Shown: in pieces, positions 8,493 through 17,394 of the stretch
How positions within the stretch are numbered: position 1 is the first letter of the stretch
Layout: each line of letters starts with the position of its first letter
Source: a bacterium 1xD42-87
Lineage (GTDB): Bacteria > Bacillota > Clostridia > Lachnospirales > Lachnospiraceae
Assembly (NCBI GenBank): GCA_003611805.1
Contig: RAYM01000027.1
Location: 1-64,000 of the forward strand
DNA: 64,000 nucleotides
Direction of reading: 5' to 3'
The notes under the pieces: generated by a model
Database searches by the model: none
Told to the model about the DNA's origin: nothing
The model's input: only the letters and a program-made list of their open reading frames with translations
Made by a program: the position numbers and the translations under genes

Positions 8493-8520
8493 CATATAAA
8501 TAGCACAAGCTATTTATATG
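8493..8520. promoter_or_regulatory. Perfect 12-bp inverted repeat upstream of the protease
   Basis: CATATAAATAGC, loop ACAA, GCTATTTATATG. The stem is perfect and AT-rich with no T-tract after it on the minus strand. It lies 12 bases before the protease start and 30 bases after the LacI relic, so it is either an operator or a weak terminator. Confidence 0.5.
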
Positions 8521-8550
8521 CCCCTTCCACCCGCTGCTCCTTACATTATC

Positions 8551-8750
8551 TTATGCAGGGGCAGCCAGTCCCGCTACCGTTTTAAAAGAGCGGCTGAGCG
8601 TCTGCTCCTGCACGGAAGGGCGGTAGCCCGTTTCCTCTACCGCCTTTCGGATTGCCTCCCGCTTTTCCCGGAAATATAGCCGTTATTAAGATAGCGCGGC
8701 ACGGCGGCTCTCGACACCCCGGCAAGCTTCGCGATCTCCGCTATGTCCAT
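8551..8750 (-). pseudogene. LacI-family repressor N-terminal fragment, frameshifted
   Basis: ATG at 8750 opens with MDIAEIAKLAGVSRAAV followed by RYLNNGYIS, the LacI headpiece. Near 8667 the frame shifts; the continuation in the next frame is REKREAIRKAVEETGYRPS, the hinge-helix region expected in LacI proteins, and stops at a TAA at 8551. The whole sugar-binding domain is missing. It starts five bases after the amylosucrase stop codon and in the same direction, so it was probably the local regulator of that gene. It is non-functional as read. Confidence 0.8.
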
Positions 8751-8754
8751 CCCA

Positions 8755-10611
8755 TCACATCCTTTTCAAGTAGCAGAAGCCGTAAGCGGGTATCCTCACC
8801 TCTGCCGTTTTTATCTCTTTTCCCGAAAGCAGATCCTCATAATCCTCATCGTTTTCGCAAATCCGTGCCACCCTGTCATACTCGCTGAAATTAAACAGTC
8901 CGATCAGCTTTTCGCCATCGTAATATCTGCCCATTCCCAATACGGCCTGATCCGATGTCTCGACGACCCACGCGTCCGCCTCCGTCACAAAAGCCTTTTC
9001 CGCTTTGCGGATCTTTTCAAGCCTGTCAAGACCCTGAAAAATTTTCCCTTCCACCGTATCCGCATCCTGTATATTTTTTGCCAGCTCCCACTTCATGGCT
9101 CCTCTGTGAAGGTAACGGGAATCAACCGCCTTGTTGGGATCTTCCTTATAGGAATAGTCGTTGACCTGCCCGATTTCATCACCACTGTACAGCACAGGGA
9201 TGCCGGACTGCGTAAACATATACGCATGGAGCATCAGCACCAGTCTGACCGCCTTCTCCATTGCCTCGCCGTCCTGCTCGAAGCCCGCCGTTTCCACACC
9301 GCACATCGACGCCGTGGTCCCGCAGAACCGGGCATCCCCTGTCACCGGGTCGGCATTGTAGAGCTCGCCGCGGCTGCTGCTGTTCCCTGCATACCCCTGA
9401 AAATAATCGTTCAGATACTGTTTATGGCTCCGCTCCTCGAAACCGTCCGCATGTAATGTACCGTAATCCAATCCCCAGCCTATATCGTCATGGCAGCGGA
9501 GATAATTTAGGAACACATACTCCTTTGGCAGGGCATTCACAATGGCAAGCTGTTTTTTCAGCAGCCCTGTATCCCTTGTCGCCACCGTGTGCCAGGTAGT
9601 CGCCATAGTGGTCACATTGTAAAGCATATGGCACTCCGGCTTCTCCACCGTCCCGAAGTAGGGCACCACTTTCTCAGGCTCCATTACGACCTCCCCCAAC
9701 AGAAGAACGCCCGGACAGACGATCTCACTGATCATGCGCATCATACGCACAATCGTATGTACTTTTGGCAGATTGCGGCAGGAGGTATTCAGCTCTTTCC
9801 AGATATAAGGCACCGCATCGATGCGGATAATATCAATTCCCCTGTTTGCCAGATACAGGAAATTGTACATCATTTCGTTGAACACCCTCGGATTTTTATA
9901 ATTCAGATCCCACTGATAAGGGTAAAACGTGGTCATCACATAATGTCCGGCATCCTCCAGCCATGTAAAGTTGCCCGGAGCGGTTGTGGGGAACACCTGC
10001 GGCACGGTCCGCTCGTAAAGCTCCGGCTCCCTGCCATTGTCAAAGAAAAAGTACCTGCTCATGTACTCGCCGTCCCCCTGACGGGCTTTCTTCGCCCATT
10101 CATGATCCTCGGACGTATGGTTCATAACAAAATCCATGCAGACATTGATTCCCTTTTTATGGCATGCCGCCGTCAGGCTCTCAAGATCTGCCATGGACCC
10201 GAGCTTTTCCTGCACCTTTCTGAAATCCGACACCGCATATCCCCCGTCGGACCGCCCCTCCGTCGTATCTAAAAACGGCATCAGATGAATGTAATTGACA
10301 TTGCACTTCTCAAGATAATCCAGCCTGGATTCCACGCCCTTCATATTTCCGGCAAAGTTATCAATGTAAAGCATCATTCCAAGCATATCGTTTTTCTTAT
10401 ACCAGCCCGGAGCCTGTTCCCTGTCAAAATCGCGGTTTTTCAGAAGCGCGTTCCGCTCCAGAAAGAATGTCCTCATACGGTCGCACAGCTCGGCAAACAT
10501 GGAATCATTTTCGTACAGCTCCATATACAGCCAGCGAAGTTCATCGTGATGCCTTGACAGTCTGCCCAGAAAAATCTCCTCTTCCCTTTTCTTATTTTTC
10601 CCCTGTTTCAT
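8755..10611 (-). CDS. Amylosucrase (GH13 subfamily 4)
   Basis: Transglucosylase that uses sucrose to build alpha-1,4-glucan and releases fructose (618 aa). The order of segments follows Neisseria amylosucrase: helical N-terminal region (about 10-75), (beta/alpha)8 barrel from about 80, C-terminal beta domain. Key residues: SDGGYAVSDF (121-130), MNHTSEDHEWA (163-173), nucleophile Asp265 in RIDAV, acid/base Glu307 in LLGEVV, transition-state Asp375 or Asp376 in RCHDDIGW. No signal peptide, so cytosolic. Start is supported by GAAGGAGAGGGAT just before ATG. Sucrose phosphorylase and alpha-amylase are less likely because of the CHDDIGW and NKAVDSR blocks. A LacI relic follows it. Confidence 0.9.
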   Translation of the reverse strand: MKQGKNKKREEEIFLGRLSRHHDELRWLYMELYENDSMFAELCDRMRTFFLERNALLKNRDFDREQAPGWYKKNDMLGMMLYIDNFAGNMKGVESRLDYLEKCNVNYIHLMPFLDTTEGRSDGGYAVSDFRKVQEKLGSMADLESLTAACHKKGINVCMDFVMNHTSEDHEWAKKARQGDGEYMSRYFFFDNGREPELYERTVPQVFPTTAPGNFTWLEDAGHYVMTTFYPYQWDLNYKNPRVFNEMMYNFLYLANRGIDIIRIDAVPYIWKELNTSCRNLPKVHTIVRMMRMISEIVCPGVLLLGEVVMEPEKVVPYFGTVEKPECHMLYNVTTMATTWHTVATRDTGLLKKQLAIVNALPKEYVFLNYLRCHDDIGWGLDYGTLHADGFEERSHKQYLNDYFQGYAGNSSSRGELYNADPVTGDARFCGTTASMCGVETAGFEQDGEAMEKAVRLVLMLHAYMFTQSGIPVLYSGDEIGQVNDYSYKEDPNKAVDSRYLHRGAMKWELAKNIQDADTVEGKIFQGLDRLEKIRKAEKAFVTEADAWVVETSDQAVLGMGRYYDGEKLIGLFNFSEYDRVARICENDEDYEDLLSGKEIKTAEVRIPAYGFCYLKRM

Positions 10612-10628
10612 ATCCCTCTCCTTCCTTC

Positions 10629-10877
10629 TCAGTTATTTTCAATAGTAATCACTTTTTCCACCGCCGACAGCATCCCCGCCTCAATTACATTATACATGTG
10701 ATAGATACCGCACACAACCGTAAGCGTATACAGCGCCCCCATAATCATTGCGCGGACACCGTGCACAGCGAGCGGAATGTGAAGGTAATCGCAGACTCTC
10801 CTGACGGCTTTCCCTTTGTCGTACCCCTTCCTCGTCACTTCACCGTTGATAAAGCCGCCCTCCTTCCCGTCCTGCAT
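10629..10877 (-). CDS. Small hypothetical membrane protein, 82 aa
   Basis: Not recognised. Basic N-terminal half (residues 12-30 rich in K/R) followed by one hydrophobic helix (about 40-62, AMIMGALYTLTVVCGIYHMY) and a short tail. It lies 17 bases upstream of amylosucrase in the same direction and could be its leader gene. No good ribosome binding site precedes the ATG at 10877, and a GTG further in is possible. It may be the remains of a longer membrane protein. Low certainty that it is expressed. Confidence 0.35.
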   Translation of the reverse strand: MQDGKEGGFINGEVTRKGYDKGKAVRRVCDYLHIPLAVHGVRAMIMGALYTLTVVCGIYHMYNVIEAGMLSAVEKVITIENN

Positions 10878-11007
10878 ACAGAACGTGAAATCCGCTGCAA
10901 AAATTTTCTGTAATCTTATAAATCGGCTGCCCTTTGTACTCCTTCATCGGAGAATCGTATAAAATTGGTCAATCTTTCGGAATCCTTATGGCTCTGCTTA
11001 TACGCGC

Positions 11008-11048
11008 AAAAAACCATGACAGGCTGAGACTGCCCGTCATAGTTTTTT
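11008..11048 (-). terminator. Terminator of clpX
   Basis: AAAAAACTATGACGGGC pairs with GCCTGTCATGGTTTTTT on the minus strand around a short loop, giving a GC stem flanked by A6 and T6 tracts 19 bases after the clpX stop. The A/T symmetry means it can also stop transcription from the left. Confidence 0.85.
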
Positions 11049-11066
11049 ATCCTGCTTTTCCATTTT

Positions 11067-12560
11067 CTATTTTCCCGTCGGCTCCTGCACCACTTTCAGA
11101 CGGTCCGGGTGCTCCGCGCTCCTGCTGCGGATGTCAATAATCGGTCCGCCGTTTCCCTCAATATATTCTCTGGTGATAGTCACCCGTCCTATGTTGTCGT
11201 CCTTGGGCACCTCATACATGATGTCCAGCATAAACTCCTCGATGATGGCGCGCAGCGCCCTCGCCCCGGTTTCCTTCTCCATCGCCTTATCGGCAATCGC
11301 CTCCAGCGCCCCTTCGTTGAAGAGCAGCTCCACCTCATCCAGTTCGAGAAGTTTCTGATACTGCTTCAAAATGGCGTTTCTCGGCTCCTTCAGGATCTGC
11401 ACCATCATGTCACGGCTTAAACCTTCCAGCGTGAAGATCACCGGCAGGCGACCGATAAACTCCGGAATCATGCCAAATTTCCTGATATCTTCCACCGTCA
11501 CCCAGCTCAGGATGTTTTTCTCCTTATCGTACTTGTCTTTCAGCTCCGCACTGTAGCCGATGGACGTCTTTTTGTTCAGTCTCTGCTTGATGATCTCGTC
11601 CAGATCGGGGAACGCGCCGCCGCAGATGAAAAGGATGTTTCTCGTATTCACTGTGGCGAGGGGAACCATGGCATTTTTGGAATTGGCGCCCACAGGCACC
11701 TCCACCTCCGCGCCCTCCAAAAGTTTAAGCATTCCCTGCTGTACAGATTCACCGCTCACATCCCGGGAGTTGGTATTCTTTTTCTTGGCAATCTTATCAA
11801 TCTCATCAATAAAGATAATTCCGCGCTCCGCCCGCTCCACGTCATTGTCCGCCGCCGCGAGGAGCTTTGACACCACGCTCTCGATATCGTCGCCGATATA
11901 GCCCGCCTCGGTCAGTGACGTAGCGTCCGCAATCGCCAGCGGCACGTCCAGAAGTTTCGCCAGCGTTTTCACCAGATAAGTCTTGCCGCAGCCCGTAGGC
12001 CCGATCATCAGCATGTTGGACTTTTCTATCTCAATCTCGTCCAGGGTGCCTGTCGCCACTCTCTTATAATGGTTATAAACCGCCACGGACATGACTTTCT
12101 TGGCGTGCTCCTGCCCGACCACATACTCGTCCAGCTTCTGTTTGATCTTGTGGGGCGGCATAATATCCCTGATGTCAATCTCCGCCGCCTTTTCCTTTTT
12201 CTTTTTCTTCGGCTTCTGTTTGTTGGGAATGCCGCCGTCTCCCTGCAAGTCAGCCAGATTTACAAAGCTGATGTTCGGAAAGCCCTGCCCATTCCCCCCA
12301 TTACCCATATTGGGGTTGTTCAAAAGCCCCTGATAGTCAAACTGGCTGACTGTATCCATCGTCTTGTGCATACAGTCGTCGCAGACGCAGATATGATTGG
12401 GAAGACGGAACATCTTTCCCGCTTTGCTCTCCGGTCTGCGGCAGATAAAGCAGACATCCTCGTAATCGCTGCCGGAATCGTCGCTTTTCTTTTCTTCTGT
12501 CCCGGAGCCCTTCTTCTCCAACTCCGTCTCTTCGTATTTATCGTCTCTATGATCGTCCAT
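11067..12560 (-). CDS. clpX: ATP-dependent Clp protease ATP-binding subunit ClpX
   Basis: AAA+ unfoldase that feeds substrates to ClpP. From the ATG at 12560 the protein has 497 residues, longer than the usual ~415-430 because of an acidic N-terminal extension and a K-rich linker. Zinc-binding domain with CFIC and CVCDDC; Walker A GPTGCGKTYL; Walker B FIDEIDK; sensor and ClpP loop region IGYSAELKDK in place of the common IGF loop. Start 12560 is preferred because the ATG at 12584 overlaps the GGAGGG that would serve it. clpP is not adjacent. A strong hairpin separates it from htrA upstream. Confidence 0.93.
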   Translation of the reverse strand: MDDHRDDKYEETELEKKGSGTEEKKSDDSGSDYEDVCFICRRPESKAGKMFRLPNHICVCDDCMHKTMDTVSQFDYQGLLNNPNMGNGGNGQGFPNISFVNLADLQGDGGIPNKQKPKKKKKEKAAEIDIRDIMPPHKIKQKLDEYVVGQEHAKKVMSVAVYNHYKRVATGTLDEIEIEKSNMLMIGPTGCGKTYLVKTLAKLLDVPLAIADATSLTEAGYIGDDIESVVSKLLAAADNDVERAERGIIFIDEIDKIAKKKNTNSRDVSGESVQQGMLKLLEGAEVEVPVGANSKNAMVPLATVNTRNILFICGGAFPDLDEIIKQRLNKKTSIGYSAELKDKYDKEKNILSWVTVEDIRKFGMIPEFIGRLPVIFTLEGLSRDMMVQILKEPRNAILKQYQKLLELDEVELLFNEGALEAIADKAMEKETGARALRAIIEEFMLDIMYEVPKDDNIGRVTITREYIEGNGGPIIDIRSRSAEHPDRLKVVQEPTGK

Positions 12561-12660
12561 ACTTCTTATCTTCCCTCCATTCACCCGCGTGCATTGGTCT
12601 GCCCATAGTATAGCATACGAATATCGGATTATCTATACTTGAATTTCCTTTCCGAAAGAC

Positions 12661-12703
12661 AATTCCCGGCAGTCCGTATCCTCACGATACCATCCTGCCG
12701 GGG
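12661..12703. terminator. Long hairpin between htrA and clpX
   Basis: CCCGGCAG at 12665 pairs with CTGCCGGG near 12694, and GTATC/GATAC extend the stem toward a five-base loop. There is no clear T-tract, so it may attenuate rather than fully end htrA transcription, or stabilise the 3' end. Confidence 0.5.
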
Positions 12704-12731
12704 ATTCTCGTCTCCGCTATATTCCCTTTAT

Positions 12732-14294
12732 TTATTCGCTCACTTTATTGCCAAGCGTCAGCTGTTTCGTCACTTCCTCGTATCCGGCAACGGTCATGGT
12801 CATCACCTTGACCTCCACAATATCTCCTTTGGCATAAAACTCCAGTTCCTTCTGCAGTTCATCCATGGACCTGATCGTATTGCCACCAAACTTAGTGATG
12901 ATATCGCCCTGTTTAAGCCCTGCTGCCTCTGCCGCCGTGTCGGGATAAACCTGCGCAATATACACGCCCTCAGGCATACCGTAAGCCTGCGAAACCTCCT
13001 GTGTCACACTGATACCGGAAATGCCCAGATATCCTCTTTCTTCCTCGGCAACCTTGCTCTTAGTCTCGTTGAGCATCAGCTCCGCAATAATCGGACTTGC
13101 CGAGGAAATGGGGATCGCATAGCCCATCCCCTCCACGGCACTGCCGCCGATCTTGTTGGAATTGATACCGATTACCTCGCCTTTTATATTTAAGAGCGCG
13201 CCGCCGGAATTGCCAGGATTGATCGCCGCATCCGTCTGGATAAAGGTTCCCTCCACGTTGTCCCCGCCGTAACCGTTGCTTGCGGAAAGGCTGATGCTCC
13301 TGTCAAGCGCGCTGATCACGCCTGTCGTGACGGACTGCCCGTATCCGAGGGAATTGCCGATCGCGATGGCAGGTTCTCCCACTTCCAGCGCATCAGAATC
13401 GCCCAGCGTAGCAACTTCTATTGCCTCCAGCGTAGAATCTGACAGTTCTGTCACCGGCACCGCGATAACCGCCAGATCCATCTTGGAATCCTGCCCCTTG
13501 ATAAGCGCTTCCGCCTCGCTGCCCTCGTTAAACTGCACCGTAAGCTTATCGGTGTCCGCCACCACATGATAATTGGTCACAATCAGAAGCTCCGAATCGT
13601 TCAGTCCCACGATAATGCCCGAACCGCTGGCATCTGCCTCGCTGTTCATTGACTGCCCAAACCAGGACATCGTCTCCGTATAATGGTTATTCACCGCCAC
13701 GATAGAGGGCATCACATTCTTTACTACTTCGGTTACATCCGTAACCACCATCGTTGCGGAATCTGACTGCTTAATTGTAGGCACATCCGTCGGCGCCTGA
13801 ATCTCTGTATCGGCCTCTGCCACCGGAGAAGTTTCCGTCTCCTCCAAAACCTCTTTATCCTTATCCGACATACCCGTAACGGCATCTACCGCGTACAGCC
13901 CGATTCCCGCGAAAAGCCCGAAGAACAGTCCCAGGGACACCGCCACAAGGGCTTTCTTAAAATATCCACTGCCCGGCTTTTTCTCCCTGTGTTTCTTTTC
14001 CTTCTTCTGCTCCATCTGGGCATAACCGTTAGGATAAGTATTCCCATAATGGTAATTCCCGGCGCTTCCCTGATAGGCGCTGCCGCCTCCGTAAGCGCTC
14101 TGCCCGACATTTGCCCCGTAGGAACTCTGTCCCGCATTCTGCCCGTATGCGCCGCTGCCCGCCTGATTTCCTGTATTCTGGTAAGACCGATAACCGATCC
14201 CCCTCTGCTCAGACGCATTCCCCGTCTGCAGCCCATTCTGTTCCGAACCCGTATGATTGGAATAATCGTTTGGATAATTGTTGTTGTCGTACAT
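12732..14294 (-). CDS. HtrA/DegP-like membrane-anchored serine protease
   Basis: Extracytoplasmic quality-control protease (520 aa from 14294). This start has AAAGGAG eight bases upstream; a longer frame to 14393 is less likely. Residues ~1-100 are a cytosolic tail rich in N, Y, G, Q and S. One membrane helix follows (about 120-142, ALVAVSLGLFFGLFAGIG). The trypsin-like domain has His in VTNYHVV, Asp in KMDLAVI and Ser in GNSGGALL. A single PDZ domain ends the protein (YIAQVYPDTAAEAAGLKQGD). One PDZ rather than two fits the HtrA type of Firmicutes. It lies 140 bases downstream of glmS, separated by a palindromic repeat. Confidence 0.92.
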   Translation of the reverse strand: MYDNNNYPNDYSNHTGSEQNGLQTGNASEQRGIGYRSYQNTGNQAGSGAYGQNAGQSSYGANVGQSAYGGGSAYQGSAGNYHYGNTYPNGYAQMEQKKEKKHREKKPGSGYFKKALVAVSLGLFFGLFAGIGLYAVDAVTGMSDKDKEVLEETETSPVAEADTEIQAPTDVPTIKQSDSATMVVTDVTEVVKNVMPSIVAVNNHYTETMSWFGQSMNSEADASGSGIIVGLNDSELLIVTNYHVVADTDKLTVQFNEGSEAEALIKGQDSKMDLAVIAVPVTELSDSTLEAIEVATLGDSDALEVGEPAIAIGNSLGYGQSVTTGVISALDRSISLSASNGYGGDNVEGTFIQTDAAINPGNSGGALLNIKGEVIGINSNKIGGSAVEGMGYAIPISSASPIIAELMLNETKSKVAEEERGYLGISGISVTQEVSQAYGMPEGVYIAQVYPDTAAEAAGLKQGDIITKFGGNTIRSMDELQKELEFYAKGDIVEVKVMTMTVAGYEEVTKQLTLGNKVSE

Positions 14295-14434
14295 AATCTC
14301 GCTCCTTTCCATAAAAACTGTCGCCCGGCGGCGATTTGGTTTACTATGCCGCCTCTCGATTATGTCCTCAGTATATCTGCCAGTTGTGTTCAAATTGTGT
14401 TTATTTTATTATAAAAGTGTGATTTTGTCCATGC

Positions 14435-14529
14435 GGAGAATGCCGTATTTCAGGCATTCTCCTGTGTGAAACATAGTAATTCTTCGCGAAGCAGCCTTTG
14501 CTGCGAGTGATTAGAATTACTTCTCACAC
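14435..14529. repeat. Palindromic 3'-end element, copy 1 (after glmS)
   Basis: Two modules: hairpin GGAGAATGCC/GGCATTCTCC (14435-14462), then a larger palindrome from GTGTGA (14464) to TCTCACAC (to 14529) with arms containing TAGTAATTC/GAATTACT and an inner GCAGCCTTTGCTGC stem. The glmS stop codon touches its edge. Related copies lie at 34635-34743 and 62894-62980. Confidence 0.75.
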
Positions 14530-16358
14530 TATTCTACGGTCACCGACTTTGCCAGATTCCTCGGCTTATCCACATCGCATCCTTTGCCGACAGCCACATA
14601 ATACCCGAAAAGCTGCAGCGGTATGATCGCCAGTGAATTGGCAAAATATGGATTCGTCTCCGGAATGTAAATCACATAGTCCGCCGCCTTCTCGATCTCC
14701 TTGTTCTCCTCACAGGTCACCGCCAGCACAAAGGCGCCTCTCGCCTTCACCTCCACCATATTGCTGATGGTCTTCGCGTAGAGCGAAGGCTGGGTGGACA
14801 CCGCCGCGACGAGTGTGCCTTCCTCAATCAGTGAGATCGTGCCATGTTTCAGCTCGCCCGCCGCATATGCCTCGGAATGAATGTAGGAAATCTCCTTCAG
14901 CTTCAGAGACCCCTCCAGCGAGATCGCATAGTCGATCCCCCTGCCGATAAAGAACACGTCCTTCGCGCCGATATAACGGTTCGCGAATCTCTGGATCTTG
15001 TTTTTATTGTTCAAAAGGAGTTCGATCTGATCCGGCAGACACCGAAGGTCGCCCAAAATGGACGCATATGCCGCATCGTCAATTTTTCCCCGTGCTCTGC
15101 CGAACTTGATCGCCAGCAGGTAGAGCGCGACCAGCTGGGCGCTGTAAGCCTTTGTGGTCGCCACCGCAATTTCGGGTCCTGCCCAGGTATACATGACATT
15201 GTCAGACTCCCTTGCAATAGAACTTCCCACCACATTGACGATACCGAGCACCTGGAAGCCTCTCTTCTTGGACTCCCTGAGCGCCGCCAGTGTATCTGCC
15301 GTCTCGCCGGACTGGCTGATCACGATCACCATCGCGCCCTCCTCCAAAATCGGATCGCGGTAGCGGAACTCGGAAGCGAGGTCCACCTCCACGGGAATGC
15401 GCGCCAGCCCCTCAATCACATATTTCCCTGTGACGCCCGCGTGATAAGCGGATCCGCACGCCACAATATGGATCTTATTCACCGCGCGGATCTCATCGTC
15501 GGTCATGTTGAGCTCCTCGATGACGATATCGCTATCCTTGATGCGGGGAAGGAGCGTATCCGTCACAGTCTTCGGCTGCTCGTACATCTCCTTTAACATG
15601 AAGTGCTCATACCCCGCCTTCTCAGCCGCACTGGCATCCCATTCGATAAAGGCGGGTTCCTTTGTGGTTTCCTCCTCGTCTACCGTGTAAAAATGCATAT
15701 GATCCGCCCGCAGACGCACCACTTCCTGGTTATCCACGTAATACACTTTACGTGTATATTTCAGAATTGCCGGCACATCCGAAGCGATAAAGCAGCCGTC
15801 CTCATTCTGCCCTACAATCAGGGGCGAATCCTTTCTCGCCGCAAAAATCTGATCGGGACAGTCGGCAAAAAGAATACCGAGCGCATAGGAACCCTCCACA
15901 CGGTGAAGCACTTTCGTCACTGCCTCCAGGGGATTGCCCTTATAATAATAATCCAGCAGATGCGCCAGAACTTCCGTATCCGTCTCCGACACAAAATGGT
16001 ATCCCCGGTCGGTCAGCATTTTTCTGAGCTGCAGATAATTCTCAATGATACCGTTATGTACCACGGTAATCGTCTCCGCCTCATTAAAATGTGGGTGCGC
16101 ATTGGTGTTGCTCGGCACGCCGTGGGTCGCCCAGCGGGTATGCCCAATGCCGCAGACTCCCGGCATAGTCTCCCCGCCCCGTGTGATATTTTCCAGAATC
16201 TTAAGCCGCCCCACCGACTTCGTGATATTGATCTTCCCGTTTCCGTCGTAAATAGCCATTCCCGCCGAGTCATACCCGCGGTATTCCAATTTGGACAGAC
16301 CGTCCAGAATAATGGGCGCCGCCTGCTTAGTTCCGATATAACCTACGATTCCGCACAT
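14529..16358 (-). CDS. glmS: Glutamine--fructose-6-phosphate aminotransferase (GlmS)
   Basis: Makes glucosamine-6-phosphate from fructose-6-phosphate and glutamine, the first committed step to UDP-GlcNAc (609 aa, usual length). N-terminal glutaminase domain with Cys2 (MCGIVGYIG) and the RWATHG motif; two SIS isomerase domains with VACGSAYHAG, SQSGETADT and the C-terminal LAKSVTVE. Good GGAGGTAAGG site inside the end of the preceding glycosyltransferase gene, six bases away, so it is co-transcribed with that gene. The usual glmS ribozyme leader therefore has no room here. Confidence 0.97.
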   Translation of the reverse strand: MCGIVGYIGTKQAAPIILDGLSKLEYRGYDSAGMAIYDGNGKINITKSVGRLKILENITRGGETMPGVCGIGHTRWATHGVPSNTNAHPHFNEAETITVVHNGIIENYLQLRKMLTDRGYHFVSETDTEVLAHLLDYYYKGNPLEAVTKVLHRVEGSYALGILFADCPDQIFAARKDSPLIVGQNEDGCFIASDVPAILKYTRKVYYVDNQEVVRLRADHMHFYTVDEEETTKEPAFIEWDASAAEKAGYEHFMLKEMYEQPKTVTDTLLPRIKDSDIVIEELNMTDDEIRAVNKIHIVACGSAYHAGVTGKYVIEGLARIPVEVDLASEFRYRDPILEEGAMVIVISQSGETADTLAALRESKKRGFQVLGIVNVVGSSIARESDNVMYTWAGPEIAVATTKAYSAQLVALYLLAIKFGRARGKIDDAAYASILGDLRCLPDQIELLLNNKNKIQRFANRYIGAKDVFFIGRGIDYAISLEGSLKLKEISYIHSEAYAAGELKHGTISLIEEGTLVAAVSTQPSLYAKTISNMVEVKARGAFVLAVTCEENKEIEKAADYVIYIPETNPYFANSLAIIPLQLFGYYVAVGKGCDVDKPRNLAKSVTVE

Positions 16359-16364
16359 TTCACC

Positions 16365-17291
16365 TTACCTCCAATACTCTTTGTTAGAAGAAAACGCCAC
16401 CACCAGACGCCCCGGCAGCCGCCGATACCGCTTTCCCATCAGATACCCCATGTACTTAAAGCCGCTCTGTATGATAACACCCGGTATTTTACCACGCATC
16501 CCCTTCTTTTTCAGGTGCGCCACCGTGCGTTTCACCAGACGTATACCTTCTGACTCGGAAGGATAGGCGGCAAATACCTCCGGGTGATCCGCCTGAGAGA
16601 CACCGAGGTCAAAATTGCGCCTGAACTGCTGACTGTATGTGTAATTGTGGGAATGGTACACCTTTGCCTGTGCCGCGTAAGCAATTCCATAGCCAGCCTC
16701 CACCGCCTTGGCGGCATAGAGCATATCTTCGTTAAAGATCGCCCGATTCACAAAGCCGCCCAGTTGATCAAAGACATCTCTCCTGTATGCCGCGCAGACA
16801 TTGGAGCAGAAAAAAGTTTTGATGCCCAGCTCAGGAAGATCCGCCTTCGTCTTTACACGAGGCTGCTCCGGATAATTAAACTGCCTCGTGTACCGCTCCG
16901 CCTCGCTGCTGTCCTGACATGGAAGCTGTCTGGCATACGCCGCCGCTATCCTATCTCCCCGCAGACTCTCCAGCAGCCGTTCCACCACATACCCGTCCGC
17001 AGGCATGGCATCCTGCGTCATCATCACAAATACTTCAGCGTCTGAGAGCTTCACACCCTGGTTTCTCGTCCGCCCATGGTCAAACTCCCTCTTTGACAAG
17101 TGCTTCACTGTTATATTATGATTCTCTCTTTCCAGGGTAGTACCGTAAAGCAGTCTGTCCAGATATTTCTGCTCCGTATTCATCAGAATAATTCGGTTAA
17201 CAGGCACTGTCTGCGCCTGCAGTTTTTCTATCATCGTCAAAAACCCGCTATCAGGCTTGTAGACGGGAATAATCACGTCCACTGTCTCCAC
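16365..17291 (-). CDS. Family 2 glycosyltransferase, rhamnosyltransferase-like
   Basis: GT-A fold transferase (308 aa from the GTG at 17291, which has GGAGG eight bases upstream; the frame could extend to 17360). Opening VDVIIPVYKPD; FDHGRTRNQG and MTQDAMP in the nucleotide-sugar site; FFCSNVCAAYRRDVF and FNEDMLYAAKA in the acceptor region. These are the marks of the RfbN/WbbL-like rhamnosyltransferases that use dTDP-rhamnose, which fits rfbA/B/C upstream. No membrane segments, so it works at the inner face of the membrane. Overlaps with the glmS translation signals, so both are one operon. Confidence 0.8.
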   Translation of the reverse strand: METVDVIIPVYKPDSGFLTMIEKLQAQTVPVNRIILMNTEQKYLDRLLYGTTLERENHNITVKHLSKREFDHGRTRNQGVKLSDAEVFVMMTQDAMPADGYVVERLLESLRGDRIAAAYARQLPCQDSSEAERYTRQFNYPEQPRVKTKADLPELGIKTFFCSNVCAAYRRDVFDQLGGFVNRAIFNEDMLYAAKAVEAGYGIAYAAQAKVYHSHNYTYSQQFRRNFDLGVSQADHPEVFAAYPSESEGIRLVKRTVAHLKKKGMRGKIPGVIIQSGFKYMGYLMGKRYRRLPGRLVVAFSSNKEYWR

Positions 17292-17364
17292 TCGTTGTTC
17301 CTCCGCTTTCTGACTCTGCACTGCGAATAAGCAGACTCGAAATGCTGCTTTTATACACACATTG

Positions 17365-17389
17365 AAGGGGCTTGCAAGACAAGCCCCTT
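17365..17389. terminator. Hairpin after the LCP gene
   Basis: Perfect 10-bp stem AAGGGGCTTG/CAAGCCCCTT with a five-base loop, six bases beyond the LCP stop. The T-rich side is on the plus strand; toward the next minus-strand gene it has only CAATGTG. A TTGCAA-16-TATAAA promoter-like pair overlaps it (17350-17377). Confidence 0.6.
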
Positions 17390-17394
17390 TGCTT

